Notes under the pieces: model-generated | What the model was told of the DNA's origin: nothing | Seen by the model: only the letters and a program-made list of their open reading frames with translations | Database searches by the model: none | In this document: piece by piece, positions 1-5,148 of the stretch | Position numbering within the stretch: position 1 is the stretch's first letter | Layout of the letters: the number at the start of each line of letters is the position of its first letter | Made by a program: the position numbers and the translations under genes | Assembly (NCBI GenBank): GCA_015654495.1 | Contig: JAATGW010000535.1 | Span: 1-5,148, forward strand | From: Chitinophagales bacterium | Lineage (GTDB): Bacteria; Bacteroidota; Bacteroidia; Chitinophagales; Chitinophagaceae | Direction: 5' to 3' | DNA length: 5,148 nt

Positions 1-41
1 GACTCCAGACTACAGACTCCAGACTACAGTCTCTTGTCTGT
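1..41. repeat. 7-bp-period tandem repeat with overlapping hairpin
   Basis: Bases 1-28 are two exact copies of the 14-mer GACTCCAGACTACA, which is itself two variants of a heptamer, GACTCCA and GACTACA, in alternation. The array is cut by the left edge, so its full length is unknown. Its end also forms inverted repeats: ACAGAC (12-17) pairs with GTCTGT (36-41), and inside it AGACT (21-25) pairs with AGTCT (28-32), separated by a 3x3 internal loop. There is no U-tract after it, so it is not a typical intrinsic terminator. Its role is unknown; it may be a dispersed intergenic repeat of this genome. Confidence 0.75.
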
Positions 42-77
42 GAACTTTATTTGAATTTCGTAACTGACTGATTCAAT

Positions 78-113
78 TTTGTTTTTTCGCGAACTTCTGT
101 CTGTTTAGCTTTG
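78..113 (+). promoter_or_regulatory. Candidate Bacteroidota-type promoter of the aldo/keto reductase gene
   Basis: TAGCTTTG at 106-113 matches the Bacteroidota -7 consensus TAnnTTTG exactly. A TTTG at 78-81 could serve as the -33 element, but the 24-base gap is a little longer than usual; the T-run at 82-87 lies closer. Transcription would start near 120, leaving a leader of under 20 bases before the ATG at 138. That leader (TTTCAAACGAATAAGTA) has no Shine-Dalgarno sequence, which is common in this phylum. Confidence 0.45.
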
Positions 114-137
114 TTTATTGTTTCAAACGAATAAGTA

Positions 138-1136
138 ATGAGTACAAAACTGCACAAGCGAAAATTAGGGAACAGCGGTCTTGAAGTTTCGGCAATCGGG
201 CTGGGTTGCATGGGGATGAGCTTCGGATACGGGCCTGCAGCCGATAAAAATGAAATGATTGCCTTGATTCGTTCTGCCTTCGAACAGGGCGTAAATTTTT
301 TTGATACTGCTGAAGTATATGGCCCATATACCAATGAAAAACTCCTTGGTCAAGCAGTCGCTCCGTTTCGCAATGAAGTAGTAATAGCGACAAAATTTGG
401 TTTCAATATCGTTGACGGAAAACAGGCGGGCGTTAACAGCCGCCCGGAAAATATCAGAAAAGTTGCTGAGGCTTCATTGAAAAGATTGAATGTGGAAGTA
501 ATTGATCTCCTTTATCAGCATCGGGTCGATCCCAATATTCCTATTGAAGATGTTGCCGGGGCAGTGAAAGAATTGATCGCAGAAGGAAAAGTAAAACATT
601 TCGGGCTTTCTGAGGCTGGCGCAAAAACAATCCGTCGCGCTCATGCTGTACAACCGGTTACCGCACTCCAGAGTGAATATTCGTTATGGACAAGAACACC
701 CGAAATTGAAATCATTCCTGCACTTGAAGAACTCGGTATCGGTTTTGTTCCCTTCAGTCCTTTAGGCAAAGGATTTCTTACAGGTAAAATGAATGCTGAT
801 ACGAGTTTTGCCAGTACTGACTTCAGAAAGATTCTGCCACGTTTTACACCTGAAGCACTTGATGCCAATCAATCGCTGATTGATCTCCTCGGTGAAGTCG
901 CGAAGCAGAAAAATGCCACTCCTGCTCAGATTGCATTAGCGTGGCTGCTTGCACAGAAACCATGGATCGTTCCTATTCCCGGAACCACAAAAATGCACCG
1001 GCTTGAAGAGAATAATGGCGCTGCAGCGATCGAACTCACATCAGATGATCTTAATAAAATAGAATCAGTAGCTGCCCAAATCAAAGTGCATGGCGCAAGG
1101 TATCCGGAACATATTGAGAAGATGACGGGGCTCTGA
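138..1136 (+). CDS. Aldo/keto reductase (NADPH-dependent, AKR13-like)
   Basis: This 332-residue cytosolic oxidoreductase is predicted to reduce aldehydes or ketones with NADPH; its natural substrate cannot be read from sequence. It is a full-length single (beta/alpha)8-barrel of normal family size. The catalytic tetrad is visible as Asp56, Tyr61 (in FFDTAEVYGP), Lys86 (in IATKFGF) and His128 (in YQHRVD). Cofactor-site motifs follow in order: GLSE at 156-159, QSEYS at 178-182, FSPLGKGFLTG at 206-216 and PGTTKMHRLEEN at 281-292, where Lys285 and Arg288 are the likely 2'-phosphate contacts favouring NADPH. The N-terminal GLGCMGMSFGYGP and the overall pattern resemble the AKR13 group. The ATG at 138 gives the expected N-terminus (LGNSGLEVSAIGLGCMG begins at residue 10) and lies just after a candidate promoter. 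No terminator was seen between it and the alcohol dehydrogenase gene, 249 bases downstream, so read-through is possible. The family call is firm and the substrate is unknown. Confidence 0.95.
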   Translation: MSTKLHKRKLGNSGLEVSAIGLGCMGMSFGYGPAADKNEMIALIRSAFEQGVNFFDTAEVYGPYTNEKLLGQAVAPFRNEVVIATKFGFNIVDGKQAGVNSRPENIRKVAEASLKRLNVEVIDLLYQHRVDPNIPIEDVAGAVKELIAEGKVKHFGLSEAGAKTIRRAHAVQPVTALQSEYSLWTRTPEIEIIPALEELGIGFVPFSPLGKGFLTGKMNADTSFASTDFRKILPRFTPEALDANQSLIDLLGEVAKQKNATPAQIALAWLLAQKPWIVPIPGTTKMHRLEENNGAAAIELTSDDLNKIESVAAQIKVHGARYPEHIEKMTGL

Positions 1137-1316
1137 TAAGGATAATAAGCTCCTGATGATAGTTCTGTTAAAACAAATTTCCTTACTTTAGATGTTCTGA
1201 CATTCTTACTATTCTTTTTCGTTTTCCTTCTTTGTCATTTCTAAACAGACTATGATTGATTTCTGATAGCGTGCTTTAGCTACGATCCCGCTATTCATGC
1301 CTGCAATCCCAACAGA

Positions 1317-1349
1317 TTGCCGAGAACTTTACAGGAGATTTTATGTTTA
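1317..1349 (+). promoter_or_regulatory. Weak candidate promoter of the alcohol dehydrogenase gene
   Basis: TATGTTTA at 1342-1349 differs from the TAnnTTTG -7 consensus only in the last base. A TTG at 1317-1319 lies 22 bases upstream, within the usual Bacteroidota spacing. It would give a leader of about 30 bases before the ATG at 1386. The same bases contain the ATG of a short reading frame at 1343, so the two interpretations compete. Confidence 0.25.
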
Positions 1350-1420
1350 TTAAAAAAATAGAATACTTAATCAAATCAAATCCGGATGCAAAAAACAAAT
1401 GTAAGAGCTTATGGAGCTGA
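1343..1420 (+). other. Short 25-codon reading frame with Shine-Dalgarno, overlapping the ADH start
   Basis: An ATG at 1343 is preceded by AGGAGA (1333-1338), the best-spaced Shine-Dalgarno sequence in the window. It opens a frame of 25 codons (starting MFIKKIEYLIK, rich in Lys and Asn) that ends at TGA 1418-1420. This overlaps the first 35 bases of the dehydrogenase gene in another frame. The same frame stays open upstream back to about 1280 without a good start and reads IAENFTG just before the ATG, a string reminiscent of small cupin proteins. It may be a leader peptide coupled to the dehydrogenase, the stump of a lost gene, or chance. I do not recognise it with confidence. Confidence 0.25.
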
Positions 1421-2444
1421 AGCTGCCGATGCTTCGCTTGAAGAATTAAAAATTAATCGCAGGGAAGTTACAGCCGGCGATGTTGAAATTGAAATCCTGT
1501 TCTGTGGCGTTTGTCACTCAGACCTGCACACCACAAGAAATGACTGGGGTGGAACCATTTATCCTTCTGTACCGGGTCACGAGATTGTTGGCAGGGTAAC
1601 AAAAACAGGAGCTGATGTGACCAGGTTTAAAACAGGTGATATCGCTGCCGTTGGTTGTCTGGTAGGATCATGTATGGAATGTAAAAATTGCAAGGATGAC
1701 CTGGAGCAATATTGTATCAACGGCTGGGTGGGTACGTATAATGGCAATGACAAATACCTCGGTGGTCATACTTACGGGGGATATTCTCAAAAAGTAGTTG
1801 TTGAAGAACATTTTGTTTTAAAAGTTCCCGGGAATCTTGATCTCGCCGGCGCAGCACCATTACTTTGTGCAGGTATCACAACATGGTCGCCATTAAAGCA
1901 CTGGAAGGTTGGAAAAGGATCCAATGTAGCCGTTGTAGGTTTGGGTGGTCTGGGACATATGGCAATTAAATTAGCTAAAGCCCTGGGAGCAAATGTGACT
2001 TTGTTTTCAAGGTCAGAGAACAAAGAAAAAGATGCGCTGGCCCTAGGTGCAGACAAAGTCATTATATCGACAGATCCGCAACAAATGAAAAAAGTTCACG
2101 GCGAATTTGAAGGGATCATTGATACCGTACCGACTCTTCACGATGTGAATATTTATGTGCCGACACTCGCAGCCAGCGGAACCCTGGTTTTAGTTGGATA
2201 TCTTGGGCCCCTGGACCCGATGTTAAATTCAGTGCCGTTGATTTTGGGAAGGATGTCAGTCGCCGGCTCCCTGATCGGAGGCATTGCGGAGACCCAGGAG
2301 ATGCTGGACTTTTGTGGCGAGCATAATATTACCTCCGATATTGAGATCATAAAAATACAGGACATCAATGAAGCATATGAACGTATGCTGAAAAGCGATG
2401 TGCGTTACCGTTTTGTTATTGATATGGCCTCATTGCAAAATTAA
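1386..2444 (+). CDS. Zinc-dependent NAD(P) alcohol dehydrogenase (YahK/cinnamyl-ADH-like, MDR superfamily)
   Basis: This 352-residue soluble medium-chain dehydrogenase/reductase interconverts primary alcohols and aldehydes; in this subfamily the physiological direction is often aldehyde reduction. The N-terminal GroES-like domain carries the catalytic zinc site: Cys43 in GVCHSDLH, His65-Glu66 in VPGHEIVG, and Cys161 in LLCAGITTW. The structural zinc lobe is complete, with Cys96, Cys99, Cys102 and Cys110. The Rossmann domain has GLGGLG at 185-190. The second beta strand ends FSRS (207-210), with Ser/Arg rather than an acidic residue, which points to NADP(H), though this is an inference. Length and motif order match YahK and related enzymes. 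The ATG at 1386 gives the usual short N-terminus before LEELKINRREV; there is no Shine-Dalgarno sequence at this start, only an A-rich leader. The gene is followed after 8 bases by a strong terminator, so it ends its transcription unit. With the aldo/keto reductase upstream and the dead SDR gene downstream, it suggests a carbonyl-reduction cluster. Confidence 0.96.
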   Translation: MQKTNVRAYGAEAADASLEELKINRREVTAGDVEIEILFCGVCHSDLHTTRNDWGGTIYPSVPGHEIVGRVTKTGADVTRFKTGDIAAVGCLVGSCMECKNCKDDLEQYCINGWVGTYNGNDKYLGGHTYGGYSQKVVVEEHFVLKVPGNLDLAGAAPLLCAGITTWSPLKHWKVGKGSNVAVVGLGGLGHMAIKLAKALGANVTLFSRSENKEKDALALGADKVIISTDPQQMKKVHGEFEGIIDTVPTLHDVNIYVPTLAASGTLVLVGYLGPLDPMLNSVPLILGRMSVAGSLIGGIAETQEMLDFCGEHNITSDIEIIKIQDINEAYERMLKSDVRYRFVIDMASLQN

Positions 2445-2452
2445 TTTGTCAG

Positions 2453-2487
2453 TATCCGGCGTTGTTACGCCGGATATTGTTTTTTTT
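2453..2487 (+). terminator. Intrinsic (Rho-independent) terminator after the alcohol dehydrogenase gene
   Basis: A perfect 10-bp stem, TATCCGGCGT (2453-2462) with ACGCCGGATA (2467-2476), is closed by the 4-base loop TGTT. The tract TTGTTTTTTTT (2477-2487) follows at once. It starts 8 bases after the dehydrogenase stop codon. The reverse strand lacks a comparable U-tract, so it acts in the plus direction only. It should separate the dehydrogenase transcript from the exporter downstream. Confidence 0.93.
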
Positions 2488-2509
2488 GAATCGCTTGGAT
2501 TATTCAACT

Positions 2510-2846
2510 TTGAAAAAAGTTGCTATCCCCTGCGCCGGCGGCAATCTTTCTGACAATAATGAAATTAGTCTCACCCTTTGTCTTCTTAACAAAAACAAAT
2601 CCCCGGGGCAAGTGCCCAAAACATTGTGAAAACAATACAGGAAAGCAGCGTCTAAAAAATCACCTTCACAGGCGATAGGCTGCCTGGAAAGCCGCAAATC
2701 TGATTGAAGCTCCCGGTCTTGAGTACGAGATTTTAGGACCGGTCCGGTTTACAAATAAAGACAATGCGAATTTTGAATTGACAAAAAAAGGAAAAAGACG
2801 GAAGAATTTAACCAGTTTTGTACAAGTATATGAGAAGGAAGCGTAA
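2510..2846 (+). pseudogene. Decayed NAD(P)H-binding oxidoreductase (atypical SDR, NmrA-like)
   Basis: No intact frame exists here, but pieces of one protein family can be read in the right order in all three forward frames. Frame from 2510 (TTG, perhaps an old ATG): LKKVAIPCAGGNLS then EISLTLCLLNKNK, resembling the family start MKKVLILGAGGNIA and the second-strand motif (D)IELTLFLRN; it stops at TGA 2627-2629. Frame from 2626: VKTIQESSV, stop, KITFTG and LPGK, resembling the VK.I.ESGVKRLIFISS...VPGK region. Frame from 2682: AAWKAANLIEAPGLEYEILGP then FTNKDNANFELTKKG, resembling YRKAADLIEASGLDYTILRP and LTDKDEVDYELTQKG; it stops at TAA 2844-2846. The normal protein is about 210 residues; about 112 codons of sequence remain, so there are internal deletions (the largest after LLNKNK), frameshifts, stops, and no normal C-terminus. 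The conserved Arg of the LRP motif is Gly here. The family match is from memory of its motifs, and the final 15 or so codons do not match well. This enzyme type often sits beside aldo/keto reductase and ADH genes. Confidence 0.78.
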
Positions 2847-4068
2847 TTTATTGATTCTGATATTAGGTTTGCTTTCAGCAATCGGTCCTTTCTCTATAGA
2901 TATGTACCTGCCCGGATTCCCAACCATTGCGGAAGACCTGCATACTACAGTTGACAATGTTGCCTATTCATTATCGGGCTTTTTTATAGGTATCTGTGCC
3001 GGGCAGATGATCTGCGGGCCATTACTTGACCGGTTCGGACGCAAGAGGCCACTATGTGTTGGTCTTATCATATACATATTCGCATCGCTTGGTTGCGCAT
3101 TGTCTGCCTCTGTGGAAATGCTGGTTGCATTTCGTTTTCTGCAGGCTTTGGGTGGATGCGTCGGAATGGTGGCGCCAGGTGCTATTGTACGTGATGTATT
3201 TCCAGTGAGTGAGAATGCAAGGATATTTTCTTTGTTAATTCTTATACTGGGTGTTTCGCCGATTATAGCGCCTACGGTTGGCAGTTACCTGATTGCCGGT
3301 TTTGGCTGGCATTCCGTTTTTATTGTGCTTGCTATAATTACCGCCTTATTGCTTGTTGCGGTAATTTTTCTACTGCCCGAAAGCAAACAGCCTGATCCCT
3401 CCATGTCCTTAAAACCAAAACCAATTTTATCCGGATTTCTTTTTGTAATCAAACAACCCCAGTTTTTTACATATGCATTCGCGGGAGCCATCGCAGCAGC
3501 CGGTCTGTTTGCGTATCTCGCAGGCTCGCCTACTGTATTCATGAAGCTATACAAAGTAAGCGAGCAGCAGTACGGATTGATCTTTGGGCTTATTGCGGGG
3601 GGACTTATTACCTGCAGTCAGCTGAATAATGTATTGCTCAAAAAATTCAGCAGTGCACAGATCATGAGAACAACGCTTTTCGTGCAGACTATTGTTGGTC
3701 TTATTTTATTCATTGGAAGCTATCTTGACTGGCTCAATCTTTATAGTACAATATTCCTGATGTTCCTTTTCCTGAGTTGCCAGGGATTGACCTTTCCGAA
3801 TTCATCGGCCCTATCCCTTGCTCCTTTTACAAAAGAAGCCGGTAGTGCATCAGCATTGATGGGCGCTATGCAAATGGGCCTGGGTGCATTGGCTTCTGCA
3901 TTGGTAGGCTTTATCAGCAATGGCACCATACTGCCAACCACCGGTGTGATGGCCGGTTGTGCTTTGCTGGGTCTGGTCATGCTCTCCATAGGCCGCAGGC
4001 GAATTGAATTTCAGGCGCGGATTGAAGTGGTGGATGAACAGGCATTTGAACAGATTGAAAGATATTAG
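2830..4068 (+). CDS. Bcr/CflA-family multidrug efflux MFS transporter
   Basis: This 412-residue inner-membrane protein is predicted to have 12 transmembrane helices and to export drugs or other small toxic compounds by proton antiport; the substrate is unknown. Numbering from the ATG at 2830, the Bcr/CflA signature GPFSIDMYLPGFP lies at 19-31 in helix 1, MFS motif A is GPLLDRFGRKRP at 63-74 between helices 2 and 3, RFLQALGG (102-109) is the motif B region of helix 4, and GVSPIIAPTVGSYL (141-154) is the motif C-like antiporter region of helix 5. A polar loop near 184-199 (PESKQPDPSMSLKPKP) joins the two six-helix halves. The C-terminal tail after GRRR (389-391) is polar and cytoplasmic. A TTG at 2818 in the same frame would add four residues (MYKY). 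ATG 2830 is preferred because MRRKRNLLILILG is a typical family start with positive residues before helix 1. There is no Shine-Dalgarno sequence. The terminator at 2453-2487 implies its own promoter, which must lie in the pseudogene region; no convincing one was seen. Confidence 0.95.
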   Translation: MRRKRNLLILILGLLSAIGPFSIDMYLPGFPTIAEDLHTTVDNVAYSLSGFFIGICAGQMICGPLLDRFGRKRPLCVGLIIYIFASLGCALSASVEMLVAFRFLQALGGCVGMVAPGAIVRDVFPVSENARIFSLLILILGVSPIIAPTVGSYLIAGFGWHSVFIVLAIITALLLVAVIFLLPESKQPDPSMSLKPKPILSGFLFVIKQPQFFTYAFAGAIAAAGLFAYLAGSPTVFMKLYKVSEQQYGLIFGLIAGGLITCSQLNNVLLKKFSSAQIMRTTLFVQTIVGLILFIGSYLDWLNLYSTIFLMFLFLSCQGLTFPNSSALSLAPFTKEAGSASALMGAMQMGLGALASALVGFISNGTILPTTGVMAGCALLGLVMLSIGRRRIEFQARIEVVDEQAFEQIERY

Positions 4069-4264
4069 GTCAATTTCAAACTCAGGTCCTTAACATTTTA
4101 TGGTTTCACCTTTTAACGGTGACTTACTGGTTTATATAAGTGATCCTGCATCGTTTATTCCCTTTACAAACTATATTTATATAATAGGTTACCGTAATAG
4201 AGAATCTGGTGTGCCGGCAATCCAGTGAAACCGGTATTGAAATTTTCTCCTGGTGTTGCAATAT

Positions 4265-4295
4265 TTTGATTTTCTCTATCAGTGCGTATGATTTG
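4265..4295 (+). promoter_or_regulatory. Weak candidate promoter of the phosphate acyltransferase gene
   Basis: TTTG at 4265-4268 is followed 18 bases later by TATGATTTG (4287-4295). The latter resembles the Bacteroidota -7 element TAnnTTTG with one extra base between TA and TTTG. It would produce a leader of about 70 bases that includes the hairpin at 4313-4333. The non-standard inner spacing makes this a tentative call. Confidence 0.25.
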
Positions 4296-4312
4296 CAAAT
4301 GTTATTTTATTC

Positions 4313-4333
4313 CAGGCTAAACACGCAAGCCTG
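4313..4333 (+). other. Leader hairpin upstream of the phosphate acyltransferase gene
   Basis: CAGGCT (4313-4318) pairs perfectly with AGCCTG (4328-4333) around a 9-base loop, AAACACGCA. It is about 40 bases before the ATG. No U-tract follows, so it is not a terminator; it may be an RNA structure in the 5' leader, an operator, or chance. Confidence 0.3.
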
Positions 4334-4371
4334 CCGTTCTCAATTCAAGGAATAAATAAATCTAAATAGAC

Positions 4372-5148
4372 ATGAACAAAGAGCCCGGATCAGGAAAATA
4401 TGAACAGCTGCTAAAAAAGTGTGCTGAATTGGAACCTGTTGTAACTGCTGTTGTTCATCCATGTGAAATAACCTCATTGGAAGGAGCTGTAATGGCAGCA
4501 GAAAAAGCGTTGATAAAACCCATTTTAGTAGGCCCGAAAAATAAAATCATTGAAGTTGCAAAATCAGGAAATATCGATCTTGGAAATATAGAAATTGCCG
4601 ACACCAGTCATAGCCATCAATCAGCTGCAAATGCTGTTCAACTGGTCAGGGAAGGAAGAGCGGAATTAATCATGAAGGGAAGTCTGCACACGGATGAGTT
4701 AATGGCTGCGATAGTGGCGCGTGAAATTGGATTGCGAACTGCACGGAGAATCAGCCATGTGTTTATAATGGATGTTCCTACATATCATAAGGTACTCATC
4801 ATTACAGATGGAGCAATCAATATTGCACCATCGCTGGAAGATAAGGTTGACATATGCCAGAATGCAATTGACCTTGCAATATCAATGGGAATTAAAAAGC
4901 CGAAAATTGCCATTCTCGCTGCTGTAGAAACCGTGACCTCTAAAATGCCTGCTACTATTGATGCTGCTGCACTTTGTAAAATGGCTGCACGCGGACAAAT
5001 CACAGGCGGAATTTTAGATGGACCTTTGGCATTTGACAATGCCATCAGTGAGGAAACCGCCATTACTAAAGGGATTGTTTCCGATATTGCCGGAGCTCCC
5101 AGCATTCTGTACGATCCCGATTTAGGATCGGGCCGTATACTCGCAAAA
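4372..5148 (+). CDS. Phosphate acetyl/butyryltransferase family protein (3' end beyond window)
   Basis: The 259 codons seen encode a cytosolic enzyme of the PTA_PTB family, which moves an acyl group between CoA and phosphate (acyl-CoA + Pi to acyl-phosphate + CoA). Motifs in order: CAELEPVVTAVVHPCE at 17-32, IMKGSLHTDEL at 100-110, RRISHVFIMDVP at 125-136, ITDGAINIAPSLEDKVDI at 144-161, AVETVTSKMPATIDAAALC at 184-202, ITGGILDGPLAFDNAIS at 210-226 and SDIAG at 237-241. This pattern matches the short type annotated as phosphate butyryltransferase or as the acyltransferase half of enoyl-CoA hydratase/phosphate acetyltransferase fusions. Here there is no N-terminal MaoC hydratase domain: the protein starts directly with the transferase. 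The family is about 300-315 residues, so about 45-55 are missing. Acetyl versus butyryl preference cannot be told from sequence. The ATG at 4372 has no usable Shine-Dalgarno sequence (AAGGA at 4347 is too far), but gives the expected N-terminus. An acetate or butyrate kinase gene is the usual downstream partner (inference). Confidence 0.93.
   Translation, partial: MNKEPGSGKYEQLLKKCAELEPVVTAVVHPCEITSLEGAVMAAEKALIKPILVGPKNKIIEVAKSGNIDLGNIEIADTSHSHQSAANAVQLVREGRAELIMKGSLHTDELMAAIVAREIGLRTARRISHVFIMDVPTYHKVLIITDGAINIAPSLEDKVDICQNAIDLAISMGIKKPKIAILAAVETVTSKMPATIDAAALCKMAARGQITGGILDGPLAFDNAISEETAITKGIVSDIAGAPSILYDPDLGSGRILAK
5110..5137. repeat. Inverted repeat inside the phosphate acyltransferase gene
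   Basis: CCCGAT (5116-5121) pairs with ATCGGG (5127-5132) around TTAGG, and the stem continues as TACG (5110-5113) with CGTA (5134-5137) after a small 2x1 bulge. An alternative pairing is CGATCC (5112-5117) with GGATCG (5125-5130). It lies within codons for DPDLGSGR. It may be chance within coding sequence. Confidence 0.5.

Larger units (their letters stand above)
4069..4371. other. Non-coding spacer between exporter and phosphate acyltransferase genes
   Basis: These 303 A/T-rich bases have no convincing reading frame in either direction and no recognisable gene remnant. They hold a weak hairpin after the exporter, TCACC (4106-4110) with GGTGA (4118-4122), which lacks a U-tract and is a poor terminator. 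Downstream are a candidate promoter near 4265-4295 and a leader hairpin at 4313-4333. The base composition changes from A/T-rich (4130-4200) to mixed. Confidence 0.7.

Noticed and set aside
1213..1300. Minus-strand frame of about 28 codons between AKR and ADH, starting MNSGIVAKARYQK
   Set aside because: It is very short, low in complexity at its end, without a ribosome binding site or recognisable family; probably chance.
2500..2697. Minus-strand open frame of 65 codons over the pseudogene region
   Set aside because: It lies antisense to the co-linear SDR remnants and has no recognisable motif, so it is an incidental open frame in decayed sequence.
2768..2775. GAATTTTG as a possible -7 promoter box for the exporter
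   Set aside because: It departs from TAnnTTTG at the first base and lacks a well-spaced TTTG upstream; the bases are also explained by the pseudogene's FEL codons.
3026..3208. Plus-strand 60-codon frame inside the exporter gene
   Set aside because: It is wholly inside the MFS gene in another frame, which has full-length family motifs; the frame shows no independent features.
4106..4122. Possible terminator after the exporter gene (TCACC/GGTGA hairpin)
   Set aside because: The stem is only 5 bp and no U-tract follows, so it does not meet the pattern of an intrinsic terminator.
4785..5105. Minus-strand 106-codon frame near the right end
   Set aside because: It is antisense to strongly conserved phosphate acyltransferase motifs (ITDGAINIAPS through SDIAG), so it is a shadow of that gene.

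Overview
The window carries three complete plus-strand protein genes, one plus-strand gene cut by the right edge, and the decayed remains of a further gene. The organism looks like a member of the Bacteroidota. The evidence is an exact Bacteroidota-type -7 box (TAGCTTTG) before the first gene, A/T-rich leaders without Shine-Dalgarno sequences before most starts, and the overall character of the proteins. This assignment is an inference from sequence style, with no rRNA or marker gene to confirm it.

Layout: 1-41 is a 7-bp-period repeat ending in a potential hairpin. 138-1136 encodes an NADPH-type aldo/keto reductase with a complete catalytic tetrad. 1137-1385 is intergenic and holds a candidate promoter and a short reading frame with a good Shine-Dalgarno sequence that overlaps the next start. 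1386-2444 encodes a zinc-dependent alcohol dehydrogenase with all catalytic and structural zinc ligands. A strong intrinsic terminator follows at 2453-2487. 2510-2846 is a pseudogene: pieces of an NAD(P)H-binding (atypical SDR, NmrA-like) oxidoreductase are readable in order in all three forward frames. 2830-4068 encodes a Bcr/CflA-type MFS drug exporter whose start codon lies in the tail of that pseudogene. 4069-4371 is non-coding. 4372 to the right edge encodes a stand-alone phosphate acetyl/butyryltransferase missing its C-terminus.

The first two genes and the dead third one are all NAD(P)-dependent oxidoreductases of the sort used for carbonyl/aldehyde reduction and detoxification. The exporter fits a general stress or detoxification neighbourhood. 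The phosphate acyltransferase begins what is probably a separate acyl-CoA/acyl-phosphate unit, with an acyl kinase the likely next gene. The spacings, the terminator and the candidate promoters suggest separate transcription units rather than one operon. I found no CRISPR array, RNA gene, insertion sequence or defence system, and nothing that looks like a new multi-gene system. The most notable observation is the decayed oxidoreductase and the way the exporter start sits inside it.
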